From NCBI RefSeq assembly GCF_010500245.1, contig NZ_JAAGOX010000011.1, positions 1 to 64,000 of the forward strand: a stretch of DNA of 64,000 bases, written 5' to 3'. This document shows, in pieces, positions 17,686-26,272 of this stretch. This DNA is from Ruegeria sp. PrR005 (lineage in GTDB: Bacteria; Pseudomonadota; Alphaproteobacteria; Rhodobacterales; Rhodobacteraceae). A model generated the notes under the pieces. The model was not told where the DNA came from. It made no database searches and saw nothing but the letters and a program-made list of their open reading frames with translations. Both the position numbers and the translations under genes were made by a program. Each line of letters begins with the position of its first letter. Positions within the stretch are counted from its first letter, which is position 1.

Positions 17686-18705
17686 TCATACTCGGCCTCG
17701 CCCCGAGGCGCGGAATTCAGACGGTGAGAGGCCGAACCGGCCCTTGAACGCACGGCGAAAACTGTTCGGCTCGATATAGCCGAGATGCCGGGAGATCGCT
17801 TCGATCGTCAGATCGGTTCCTGCCAGGAGCGCGCTGGCGCGGTCTTCAACGAACCTCGCCTTGACCTCCCGAAACGTCGTGCCTTCGTCTTTCAGGAGGC
17901 GCTGCAGGGTCCGAGTGCCCATGGCTAGCCGATTTGCGATCACGTCCTCGGAGAGGTCTCGCGACACAAGCTGGGCAAATAGCATTTCGCGAACGACATC
18001 TTCAAACGTGCGCGGGGGGGAGACGCCCATCAGCACCGGCAACTCTCGGAAGACCAGCGCGTTTTTCGCTTTGAGCGGCGTCGGGTTTGGCGCAGAGAGG
18101 CTGCGCACACCGACCGCGACGGCAGGCATCGCGCGCCCCATTTGCACCGGAGTGCCGATCGCATTCTCGAGGAACGCCCGACGGTCGGCCTCCCGCCCGG
18201 GAATCTCGATCCACGACGGCCGCCACCCGCCGCCAAGAAAGTGCCGGACGACATGTATGATTATGAACAGCGCCGCATCTTCGAGGTGCCTTCGGCCGAT
18301 AACCGCGTGAAGTCCGGTCTGACGACCGATGAGCAGGTGCTCTCCGGCCTTCTGCAGGACGAGCGCCGAACCGGGGCTGATCAGCGGAAAGGCTCGCCGT
18401 CCTCGCCTTAGACCGTCGCCAAGGTTGCGTGCCCCCAGGACGTACCGGGCATAGGCCGTGTAGGCGGCATAGTCGAATTGGCCGCTAAGACGTGCCCCAA
18501 GGTGATCATCTCCCATCGCCCGTGCCACGTGCTCGAGGACCACGGCTTCCAGCCGATACGGAAGATATCCGGTTCTCTGTTCGATAGCCCTTCTGTCTAG
18601 GTCAGCTGCCGCAAGCGCGCGGTTCACCACGGCAGGCGACGCGGCCCGGTCGAGGATCGACACCATCTGCGAGAACTCGACGACGTTCACCATCGGAATG
18701 TTCAT
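17686..18705 (-). CDS. AraC-family regulator (cargo)
   Basis: 339 residues with the same architecture as the AraC regulators at 5.0, 6.1 and 56.5 kb: an arabinose-binding-like N-terminal domain (1-210) and an AraC helix-turn-helix (about 240-332; MGTRTLQRLLKDEGTTF, LTIEAISRHLGYIEPNSFRRAF, GLSPSEFR). It is divergent from the DUF3604 gene (103-bp gap) and presumably regulates it. The pair sits between the phage early operon and the ParB-methyltransferase, so it is cargo rather than phage machinery. The effector is unknown. Confidence 0.9.
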   Translation of the reverse strand: MNIPMVNVVEFSQMVSILDRAASPAVVNRALAAADLDRRAIEQRTGYLPYRLEAVVLEHVARAMGDDHLGARLSGQFDYAAYTAYARYVLGARNLGDGLRRGRRAFPLISPGSALVLQKAGEHLLIGRQTGLHAVIGRRHLEDAALFIIIHVVRHFLGGGWRPSWIEIPGREADRRAFLENAIGTPVQMGRAMPAVAVGVRSLSAPNPTPLKAKNALVFRELPVLMGVSPPRTFEDVVREMLFAQLVSRDLSEDVIANRLAMGTRTLQRLLKDEGTTFREVKARFVEDRASALLAGTDLTIEAISRHLGYIEPNSFRRAFKGRFGLSPSEFRASGRGRV

Positions 18706-18808
18706 GGCGCATTCTGTCGTAAAATGATTGCCCGGGACAAGTCGGAACTATGATAGTTTCGGATCCGCGAACAGGACATTCAGAATCCTACACAAGGGAA
18801 GCCGATCG

Positions 18809-20713
18809 ATGAAGCAATCCACCTATGCAGGTGCCTGGATCTTTCTGCTCTGGCCGGTCGCACTGACGGCTCAGACCTACGTCGGCGACGTGGCTATCCA
18901 GGAAGACGACGTCGAACTTGGGGCGCGCCACTATTCGCCCTATCTCGACCAGTCCTACCCCAATCGGGTATTCTTTGGCGATACGCACCTGCATACGTCC
19001 TATTCGACCGATGCCGGCATGATCGGGAACGTGCTGGGGCCTGACGATGCCTTTCGCTTCGCGCGCGGCGAGAAGGTGCGCGCTTCAATGGGTACATGGG
19101 CACAACTCGTCCGGCCACTCGACTTCCTAGTGGTCGCAGATCATGCCGAGAACCTCGGCCTCGCGCCGATGATCGCGGAGTCGAACACTGGTCTGCTGGC
19201 GAACGACTGGGGACGCAAGCTGCATGACATGGTCAAGGGCGGCGATCCGATCGCGGCCTATGTCGAATGGGGGGCCGCGCTCAACGAAGCGGCCGACATG
19301 ATCCAGGACGACAACCTGCAGCGCACGATGTGGAACCGGATCGTCGACAGCGCCGAGCGGTTCAACGAACCCGGCGTCTTCACCGCGTTGCACGGGTTTG
19401 AGTGGTCTTCGGGACCGGACGCGAACAACCTCCACCGGGTGGTGATGTTCCGCGACGATGCCGATAAGGTCGAGGACCTCGTCCCCTTCTCCACCTATGA
19501 CAGCACGGATCCCGAGGATCTCTGGGACTGGCTCGAGGCCTACGAGGAGAACACGGGCGGACAGGTCATGGCCTTCGCCCACAACGGCAACCTGTCGAAC
19601 GGCCTGATGTTCGATGACGTGCGGATGAACGGTGAACCGCTCGATATTGCGTATGCCGAGCGGCGGGCGCGATGGGAGCCGGTCTACGAAGTCACACAGA
19701 TGAAAGGCGACGGCGAGACCCACCCGATGCTTAGCCCCAACGACGAGTTCTCCGACTACTACACCTGGGACCGCGGCAACTTCGGCACCGAGCTGAAGAC
19801 GCCGGAGATGCTGCCCCGGGAATACGCCCGTCAGGCTCTGGCGCGCGGCTTGAAATACGAGGAAGAGATCGGTGCCAACCCGTTCAAGTTCGGCATGATC
19901 GGGGCGACCGACAGCCACACCTCTCTCGCCACGACGCGCGAGGACAATTTCTTCGGCAAGGCGAGTATCGTGGAGCCGGGCACCGGCGCGGCCCGCTACG
20001 AGGACTTCATCGTCCAGCCAGTTATCCTTGGCGAAGCAATTGCGGTCAGGCACTATGAGGCGCTGGCCTCCGGTCTCGCTGCCGTCTGGGCGCGAGAGAA
20101 CACGCGCGAGGCGATCTGGGATGCCTTCAAGCGGAAGGAGGTCTATGCCACCACCGGTTCGCGTATGACCGTGCGTGTTTTTGCCGGATGGGACTTCCAG
20201 GAACACGAAGTGCATCGCCCCGACTTCGCGGCGACGGGCTATGCCCGCGGCGTGCCGATGGGGGCGGACCTTTTCGCGGGGCCTGTGGGGGCCGCGCCCA
20301 CCTTTATGGTTCGCGCCCTGCGCGATCCGGACGGCGCCAACCTCGACCGCGTCCAGATCGTGAAGGGCTGGCTCGGCGATGCCGGAGAGCCGCAGACAAA
20401 GGTCTTCGACGTTGCGTGGTCCGGCGACCGCGAACCGGACGCCGAGGGTAAACTTCCTCCGGTGGGAAGCACGGTCGACGGCGCCGACTTCACCAACACG
20501 ATCGGCGCGGCGGCACTCGGCGGCTACTGGGTCGACCCGGAATTCGACCCGTCACAACGCGCCTACTACTACGTCCGCGTGCTCGAAATCCCGACGCCAT
20601 CGTGGCTCGCCCACGACGAGGCGTTCTACGGCCCGCTCAACCTTCTCGAGGACGCCGTGATGGTCCAGCAGGACCGAGCCTACACTTCACCCGTCTGGTA
20701 CGCGCCGGGGTAG
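18809..20713 (+). CDS. DUF3604 family exported protein
   Basis: 634 residues. The start at 18,809 follows AAGGGAAG and gives a signal peptide (residues 1-21, cleavage ALTA-QT). DUF3604 spans almost the entire length. Metal-ligand-like motifs resemble PHP phosphoesterases: FFGDTHLHTSYSTDAG (HxH), VVADHAENLG, HGFEWSS, FAHNGNLSN and GATDSHT. A periplasmic metal hydrolase is likely, substrate unknown. It is divergent from its AraC regulator. The same regulator/exported-protein logic is used by the DUF1254 and sulfatase units elsewhere in the window. Confidence 0.87.
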   Translation: MKQSTYAGAWIFLLWPVALTAQTYVGDVAIQEDDVELGARHYSPYLDQSYPNRVFFGDTHLHTSYSTDAGMIGNVLGPDDAFRFARGEKVRASMGTWAQLVRPLDFLVVADHAENLGLAPMIAESNTGLLANDWGRKLHDMVKGGDPIAAYVEWGAALNEAADMIQDDNLQRTMWNRIVDSAERFNEPGVFTALHGFEWSSGPDANNLHRVVMFRDDADKVEDLVPFSTYDSTDPEDLWDWLEAYEENTGGQVMAFAHNGNLSNGLMFDDVRMNGEPLDIAYAERRARWEPVYEVTQMKGDGETHPMLSPNDEFSDYYTWDRGNFGTELKTPEMLPREYARQALARGLKYEEEIGANPFKFGMIGATDSHTSLATTREDNFFGKASIVEPGTGAARYEDFIVQPVILGEAIAVRHYEALASGLAAVWARENTREAIWDAFKRKEVYATTGSRMTVRVFAGWDFQEHEVHRPDFAATGYARGVPMGADLFAGPVGAAPTFMVRALRDPDGANLDRVQIVKGWLGDAGEPQTKVFDVAWSGDREPDAEGKLPPVGSTVDGADFTNTIGAAALGGYWVDPEFDPSQRAYYYVRVLEIPTPSWLAHDEAFYGPLNLLEDAVMVQQDRAYTSPVWYAPG

Positions 20714-20874
20714 GACTTCATCACCGGTGCTGAGGTCCGCTCAGGGCGCGTTCCAGCTGTTGGCTGCAAAATGCACGAAAGTCTGCTGTGCAACAAACGC
20801 CGCCCCCCCTCCTCTGGTTCCTCCCCGGCTCCAAACCTATGCGGGGGGGCTCAGCGCAGAGGTTTGCTAGCGAC

Positions 20875-21060
20875 TGGATTCCTCACCGGGGAATCCACCT
20901 GGAAGCCACCCTGCAGGTGCCGGCCGGAAATTCGACTCCAAATCAAAGGCTTACAAAATCATGAACTGGCAGGGTGGATTCCCGGCCGGAATCCAGGGAA
21001 TCCACCTTCGGGGAATCCTCCCCGGCCGGAAGCCACCCTTCTTGGAAGGCTTTGAATCCA
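20875..21060. repeat. GC-rich short-repeat cluster
   Basis: A 466-bp gap (20,714-21,180) without a gene contains a cluster of short direct and inverted repeats: GGGAATCCACC (several copies or near copies), GGAAGCCACCCT (twice), CCGGCCGGAA (three times), and the inverted GGGTGGATTCCC. The cluster precedes a terminator and the late phage genes. A protein-binding array (operator or packaging/cos-like element) is possible. Confidence 0.6.
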
Positions 21061-21120
21061 CGTCACTTTTCAGATTGACAAAGCTGCCCCCCTTGACCTA
21101 CCCATCGATCATCGAAGAAT

Positions 21121-21160
21121 AGCGCCCGGAGGAAACCCCTCTCGGGCGCTTTCGTTTTTC
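21121..21160 (+). terminator. Rho-independent terminator ahead of ParB-methyltransferase
   Basis: Stem AGCGCCCG (21,121-21,128) with CGGGCGCT (21,143-21,150), extended by a GAGG/CCTC pairing, followed by TTTCGTTTTTC on the plus strand. It ends 22 bp before the ATG of the next gene, so it either ends upstream transcription or acts as an attenuator (antitermination target) before the late genes. Confidence 0.8.
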
Positions 21161-21180
21161 CCACATCCGAGACCTGCCCC

Positions 21181-22452
21181 ATGGACCTCGTCTTCGCGCC
21201 GAGCCAGATCGAAACCTGGCCGATCGATCGACTGCGCCCCTATGCCCGCAATGCCAAGATGCACAGCGAGGACCAGGTGGCGAAGATCGCCGCCAGCATG
21301 GCCAGGTTCGGCTGGACGGTGCCCTGCATGGTGGCCGAGGATGGCGAACTGATCGCCGGCCACGGTCGGGTGCTGGCCGCCACGGCGCTGGGGCTGACCG
21401 AGGTGCCCGTGATCCGGCTCGGCCACCTCGATGATGCCGAGCGCCGGGCCTACCGGATCGCCGACAACAAGCTGACGGAACTCGGCGATTGGGACGAGGT
21501 CCTGTTGCGCGACGAAATCGCGGGACTGCTGGCCGAGGATTTCGACCTCGATGTTCTCGGCATCTGTGACGAAGAACTGGATGCCCTGCTGCGCGACCCC
21601 GAGGCGCTGGGCGGCGATGGCCCGGTCGAGGGTGAGAACGATGTACCCGATTTGCCGGTCACTCCGGTGTCGGCGCTGGGCGATCTCTGGCAGCTCGGAC
21701 CGCATCGTCTGATCTGTGGCGACAGCACGAGCGCCGATGTGGTCGGGCGACTGCTGGGCGATGTACGACCGCTTCTGATGGTCACCGACCCACCCTATGG
21801 TGTGGAATATGACCCGTCCTGGCGCAATCAAGCCGGCGCGGCAAAGACCAAGCGAACGGGAAAGGTGCTGAACGACGACCGAGCCGACTGGCGCGAGGCA
21901 TGGGCGCTGTTTCCCGGCGATGTCGCCTATGTCTGGCACGGAGCGTTGCATGCCACGACGGTGGCCGAGAGCCTGCAAGCCGCGGGTTTTGCCATCCGGT
22001 CACAGATCATCTGGGCAAAGGATCGTCTGGTACTGAGCCGTGGAGATTATCACTGGCAGCACGAACCCTGTTGGTATGCAGTGCGTGCCAAGGGCAAGGG
22101 CCACTGGGCTGGCGATCGCAAACAGACCACCCTCTGGCAGATCGCCAACCGGGATCAGGACGCCGATACGGTGCACGGCACCCAGAAGCCGGTGGAATGC
22201 ATGCGGCGGCCGATCCTGAACAACTCGAGCCCCGGCCAGGCGGTCTATGAGCCGTTCATGGGATCTGGCACCACGCTGATCGCGGCCGAGACCACCGGTC
22301 GAGTCTGCTTCGGCGTGGAACTGAACCCGGCCTATGTCGATGTTGCCATCGAACGCTGGCAATTGTTCACCGGGGAAGAGGCAGTGCTGGCGGAAACCGA
22401 CGAGAGTTTTTCAGCCCTCAAGAACAGCAGAGCCCGCTCTCCGGTAAGCTGA
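21181..22452 (+). CDS. ParB-domain DNA methyltransferase
   Basis: 423 residues. N-terminal ParB/sulfiredoxin domain (about 10-95: IDRLRPYARNAKMHS, IAGHGRVLAATALG, RIADNKLTELG). C-terminal N4-cytosine/N6-adenine methyltransferase (about 165-405): DPPYGVEYD (catalytic motif IV) comes before the AdoMet site FMGSGTT (motif I), the order of the beta class. Such fusions are common in prophages of alphaproteobacteria and probably modify phage DNA against restriction. No cognate restriction enzyme is nearby. The target sequence cannot be read from the protein. Confidence 0.93.
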   Translation: MDLVFAPSQIETWPIDRLRPYARNAKMHSEDQVAKIAASMARFGWTVPCMVAEDGELIAGHGRVLAATALGLTEVPVIRLGHLDDAERRAYRIADNKLTELGDWDEVLLRDEIAGLLAEDFDLDVLGICDEELDALLRDPEALGGDGPVEGENDVPDLPVTPVSALGDLWQLGPHRLICGDSTSADVVGRLLGDVRPLLMVTDPPYGVEYDPSWRNQAGAAKTKRTGKVLNDDRADWREAWALFPGDVAYVWHGALHATTVAESLQAAGFAIRSQIIWAKDRLVLSRGDYHWQHEPCWYAVRAKGKGHWAGDRKQTTLWQIANRDQDADTVHGTQKPVECMRRPILNNSSPGQAVYEPFMGSGTTLIAAETTGRVCFGVELNPAYVDVAIERWQLFTGEEAVLAETDESFSALKNSRARSPVS

Positions 22453-22507
22453 CTTTCCGCCATTCCGGGGGATCGAGTTTCGGAGCCGCCAAAACGATAC
22501 CGATAAG

Positions 22508-23074
22508 TCAGTTTGTGGATGGTATGGCCACGAGGTCAATCCGGTACACGGTCCCCCGGCCCTCGACCTTCTCAGCGGTGATGGGCAGGCCCAGTTTCTT
22601 CTTGAGCGCGCCCGAGATCATCCCCCGCACCGTGTGTGCCCGCCAAGAAGTCACCTCGACAATCTCCGCTACCGTCGCGCCCTCAGCCCTCTGCAACAAC
22701 GCAATAACCTGAGCTTGCTTCGTGCCGGTGCGCCCAGAGGTCGGCGGAACCTCGAACGTCGCGCCCTGCTCCACCTTCGCCTTCCGCGCCCGGGCGACCG
22801 CACCCGCCGCCACCGGATCGATCCCGATGGCTGCGAGCCCGGCCTCGGTGGCAATGAGCGTCGTACCTTGCCCATCGCCAGTTTCGCGCCACAGGGGCTC
22901 GCCCCGGCGCAGGTTGGCGTCGACCTCCTCGAGCCAACCACGGGACATCATCTTTCCGACGACCGACTTGGCGGCGGCGCCATGCAGCCTGTCGGGCAGC
23001 GGAAGGGCCAGGTTCCCCGGCCGGGCTGCGGCACGGGACAGAATGATGGATTGGGTATCGGTGGGATTTGACAT
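22508..23074 (-). CDS. DUF3489 family protein
   Basis: 188 residues. The C-terminal part (about 110-185) is the DUF3489 helix-turn-helix: TKQAQVIALLQRAEGATVAEIVEVTSWRAHTVRGMISGALKKKLG, then GRGTVYRI. The N-terminal half is another small winged-helix-like segment (LSRAAARPGNLALPLP, MMSRGWLEEV). The family is frequent in phages and near terminases of alphaproteobacteria; a DNA-binding or transcriptional role is inferred. It is on the minus strand, unlike the packaging genes that flank it. Confidence 0.85.
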   Translation of the reverse strand: MSNPTDTQSIILSRAAARPGNLALPLPDRLHGAAAKSVVGKMMSRGWLEEVDANLRRGEPLWRETGDGQGTTLIATEAGLAAIGIDPVAAGAVARARKAKVEQGATFEVPPTSGRTGTKQAQVIALLQRAEGATVAEIVEVTSWRAHTVRGMISGALKKKLGLPITAEKVEGRGTVYRIDLVAIPSTN

Positions 23075-23170
23075 TGGGACCTCCGGGGTTCCGGCACGCG
23101 GCCTCGCGCACCTTCTACGGAGGCAAGCCCCGCCAGATGGCGGGGTGGGTTTCGCGCGGCCGCAGGCGCC

Positions 23171-23401
23171 TCAGGCGGCGTGTTCGCCCTCGCCAAAAAG
23201 GAAGTCGGTGATCTTGCGCAGATCGGCGGCGACAGAGTTGATCGATCCGACGGCACCCCAGTTGATGGCGTCCGGATCGAACTCGAAGTGGTCGGCGCTG
23301 AGGGCTGTCAGCCGCTCCAGCATGGTATCGATCTCAGCCTTGGCGGCAATGAAGGCGCTCAGGGCCTCGTCGTTGTTCCGGGTCTTGCGGCGGGGGATCA
23401 T
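23171..23401 (-). CDS. Small hypothetical phage protein
   Basis: 76 residues. The ATG at 23,401 is preceded by AAGGATGAC. It has an amphipathic helical body (SAFIAAKAEIDTMLERLTAL) and an acidic tail (FLFGEGEHAA). It lies 96 bp upstream of the DUF3489 gene on the same strand, with a GC-rich hairpin (23,125-23,142) between them. No family was recognised. The longer open frame through this region (to 24,121) is not used, as it runs antisense to the terminase genes. Confidence 0.6.
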   Translation of the reverse strand: MIPRRKTRNNDEALSAFIAAKAEIDTMLERLTALSADHFEFDPDAINWGAVGSINSVAADLRKITDFLFGEGEHAA

Positions 23402-23518
23402 GGCAGGGTCATCCTTGGGTGAGTTGCATCGCTTTCTTGCGATCAGCGTCGCTCTGTCCCGCCGATCTATCAACTCAAATCCAAATGATATCATCGGTTT
23501 GAGCGGAGTATTCCGGCC

Positions 23519-24055
23519 ATGCAAGGAATGAGCGAGCGGGACTATGCCGCCCATTCCGGCCTGTCGCGTGGCGGCGTGCAGAAGGCCCGCCGGAACGGGC
23601 GGCTGGTACTCTTCGACGATGGCTCGATCGATGCGGATGGCTCGGATGCGCGGCGTGCAGAAATGACCGATCCCGACCAGCAGCGCCGATCCCTGAGCGG
23701 GGACGGATTGATCAGCGGTCCGGGTGAGACCTCGTCTTATCTGAAGGCACGCACGGCGCTGACGGTCTACCAGGCGCAGGAACGCCAGCTTGCGATCCAG
23801 AAGAAGAAAGGCACGCTGGTCGATCGGGCGCGGGCGGAGACGCTGGTGTTTCGCCTTGCGCGGCAAGAGCGGGATGTCTGGGTCACCTGGCCCGGACGGG
23901 TGGCGGCCCTGATGGCGGCGCAGATCTCGGCGGAGGTGGAACGACAGACGGGGGCATCGGTCACGATCGAAACCGCGATCCTGCAGAGGGTGCGGGAAGC
24001 CCATGTCCGAGACCAGCTCGACGCCCTCGCCGATCTCCGGGTCTCCCTCGGATGA
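23519..24055 (+). CDS. Terminase small subunit-like protein
   Basis: 178 residues. The N-terminal helix-turn-helix (MSERDYAAHSGLSRGGVQKARRNGRLVLFDDGSID) reads like Nu1-type DNA-recognition subunits, and a long helical region follows (LTVYQAQERQLAIQKKKGTLVDRARAETLV). It would bind the packaging site and load the large subunit. The stop overlaps the large-subunit gene by 53 bp, a strong sign of a terminase pair. Confidence 0.82.
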   Translation: MQGMSERDYAAHSGLSRGGVQKARRNGRLVLFDDGSIDADGSDARRAEMTDPDQQRRSLSGDGLISGPGETSSYLKARTALTVYQAQERQLAIQKKKGTLVDRARAETLVFRLARQERDVWVTWPGRVAALMAAQISAEVERQTGASVTIETAILQRVREAHVRDQLDALADLRVSLG

Positions 24056-26057
24056 TGGTGTTCTGACCGACAACGACCTGACCAAAGGTCTCGACCTCAC
24101 CTTCGATGGGGCGGCGGACATCCTGCACAGCTGGGCCAGGGGTTTGCGGCCCGACCCGAACCTGACGGTGTCGGAATGGGCAGATCAGCACCGCTGGCTC
24201 AGCTCCCGGGCCTCGGCCGAGCCGGGGCGGTACCGAACGGCGCGCACGCCCTATCTGCGGGCCATCATGGATGCGCTGAGCCCGGGCCATCCGGCGCAGC
24301 GCATCAGCTTCATGAAGGCGGCACAGGTCGGGGCGACTGAGGCCGGCAACAACTGGATCGGCTTTGTCATCCATCACGCACCCGGCCCGATGCTGGCGGT
24401 GCTGCCAACCGTCGAGATGGCCAAGCGCTCCTCTCGCGGCCGGATCGACCCGCTCATCGCCGACAGCCCGGCGCTGCGCGAACGGGTCAACCCGGCCCGG
24501 TCGCGCGATGCCGGCAATTCGATGCTGTCGAAGGAGTTTCCGGGTGGCATCCTGGTGCTGACCGGCGCGAACAGTGCGACAGGCCTGCGCTCCATGCCCG
24601 CGCGCTATGTCTTCCTCGATGAGGTGGATGCCTATCCCGCCTCGGCCGACGAGGAGGGCGATCCGGTCACCCTGGCCGAAGCCCGCACCACCACCTTTGC
24701 GCATCGGCGCAAGGTGTTCATGGTCTCGACGCCCACGATCCGGGGGTTTTCCCGTATCGAGCGCGAGTTCGAAGCCAGCGACCAGCGGCGCTACTTCGTG
24801 CCCTGCCCGCATTGTGGGGCGATGCAATGGCTGCAGTTCGAGCGGTTGCGCTGGGCGAAGGGCCGGCCGGAAACGGCGATCTATACCTGCGCGGGCTGCG
24901 AGCGTCCCATCGCCGAACACCACAAGACGGAGATGCTCGCGCGGGGTGAATGGCGGGCCACGGCGGTTGGGAGTGATCCCAACGCGATCGGCTTTCACCT
25001 CTCTGCACTCTATTCCCCGTTGGGCTGGAAAAGCTGGGCCGACATCGCGCGGGACTGGCTGGCGGCGCAAGGCTCCGAGGACATGCTGCGCGCCGCGCGT
25101 AACACGCTTCTTGGCGAGACCTGGGTCGAGAGCGGTGATGCGCCGGAATGGCAGCGACTGGCGGATCGCCGGGAGGCCTGGAAAGCCGGCACGGTACCGG
25201 CGCGCGGACTCTTCCTCACCGCCGGGGCCGATGTACAGAAAGACCGGATCGAGGTCGATGTCTGGGCCTGGGGCCGGGGGCTGGAAAGCTGGCTCATCGA
25301 TCACATTGTCATCCCCGGCGGCCCGGACGACCCGGAATGCTGGGACGCGCTTTCAGCCCTGCTGGGGCGCAGCTGGCAACATGCCGGTGGCGCTTACATG
25401 ACGGTGGCGCGGCTTGGCCTCGACACCGGCTACGAGGCCGCGGCTGTCTATGCCTGGTCGCGCAAGGCGGGCTTTGACCAGGTGGCACCTCTGAAGGGCC
25501 TCGAAGGGTTCAATCGTTCGGCCCCGGTCTCGGGCCCGACCTTCGTCGATGCCACGGTGGGCGGCCGCCGTCTGCGCCGCGGTGCCCGGCTCTGGTCGGT
25601 GGCGACGGCAACGTTCAAGACCGAGACCTACCGCTTTTTGCGGATCGAGCGGCCGAGCGACGAAGACAGGGCGCTGGGCGTCGTGGATCCTGCGGGCACG
25701 ATTCACCTGCCTGGCTGGGCTGACACCGAATGGCTGAAGCAGCTTGTCGCCGAGCAGCTCGTGACCATCCGCAACAAGCGCGGCTATGCCCGGCAGGAAT
25801 GGCAGAAAATGCGCGAGCGCAACGAGGCGCTGGACTGCCGCGTCTACGCCCGCGCCGCGGCCTGGATTCTCGGCGCCGATCGCTGGGACGAGGCCACCTG
25901 GCGGCGACTTGAGGCGCAGGCCGGTGTGGAAACCCACCTGCCCGTCGCCGTGCCGACGGACGCAACACCGACAGACCCGGGCCAGCCCCGCGCCGGAACC
26001 CTGGTGACCCCGCGCCGGAAACGGCGGGTCTATACACCAAACTTCATGAGGGATTGA
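24003..26057 (+). CDS. Terminase large subunit, GpA family
   Basis: 684 residues. The ATPase domain spans about 50-300: adenine/Walker A region RISFMKAAQVGATEAGNNW, Walker B-like FLDEVDAYP and coupling motif VSTPT. A CPHCG...CAGCER zinc-ribbon-like insert follows near 265-305, then the nuclease domain (about 400-620; GADVQKDRIEVDVWAWGRG). This is the architecture of lambda gpA, which cuts cos and translocates DNA into proheads. The C-terminus is basic (RRKRRVYTPNFMRD). It overlaps the small subunit gene. Confidence 0.95.
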   Translation: MSETSSTPSPISGSPSDDGVLTDNDLTKGLDLTFDGAADILHSWARGLRPDPNLTVSEWADQHRWLSSRASAEPGRYRTARTPYLRAIMDALSPGHPAQRISFMKAAQVGATEAGNNWIGFVIHHAPGPMLAVLPTVEMAKRSSRGRIDPLIADSPALRERVNPARSRDAGNSMLSKEFPGGILVLTGANSATGLRSMPARYVFLDEVDAYPASADEEGDPVTLAEARTTTFAHRRKVFMVSTPTIRGFSRIEREFEASDQRRYFVPCPHCGAMQWLQFERLRWAKGRPETAIYTCAGCERPIAEHHKTEMLARGEWRATAVGSDPNAIGFHLSALYSPLGWKSWADIARDWLAAQGSEDMLRAARNTLLGETWVESGDAPEWQRLADRREAWKAGTVPARGLFLTAGADVQKDRIEVDVWAWGRGLESWLIDHIVIPGGPDDPECWDALSALLGRSWQHAGGAYMTVARLGLDTGYEAAAVYAWSRKAGFDQVAPLKGLEGFNRSAPVSGPTFVDATVGGRRLRRGARLWSVATATFKTETYRFLRIERPSDEDRALGVVDPAGTIHLPGWADTEWLKQLVAEQLVTIRNKRGYARQEWQKMRERNEALDCRVYARAAAWILGADRWDEATWRRLEAQAGVETHLPVAVPTDATPTDPGQPRAGTLVTPRRKRRVYTPNFMRD

Positions 26058-26269
26058 TGGAACTCGACCGGATGGTGGCCCTTCTGGCTGCCCTGGAGGA
26101 AGCCCGCTACGCCGGGCTGCGCAGCGTCAGCTATGACGGCAAGACCGTGACCTATGGCTCGGACGCAGAACTGGCCTCCGCCATTCGCGATCTCGAGGGA
26201 CGGATCGCCACCGCCTCTGCCACACCCCGCCGCCGGCGCTGGGGCACGGTGGCGACAAAGGGGCTCTGA
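26057..26269 (+). CDS. gpW-like head-tail joining protein
   Basis: 70 residues, about the size of lambda gpW (68). Helix DRMVALLAALEEARYAG, a short beta hairpin (SVSYDGKTVTYGSD), then helix ELASAIRDLEGRI. The start overlaps the terminase stop (TGATG). gpW joins the head connector and is needed after DNA packaging. Its position between terminase and portal is the lambda order A-W-B. Confidence 0.85.
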   Translation: MELDRMVALLAALEEARYAGLRSVSYDGKTVTYGSDAELASAIRDLEGRIATASATPRRRRWGTVATKGL

Positions 26270-26272
26270 GCC

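Noticed and set aside
23171-24121. 316-codon minus-strand open frame
   Set aside because: Only its last 76 codons have a start with a ribosome site; the rest is antisense to the terminase genes.
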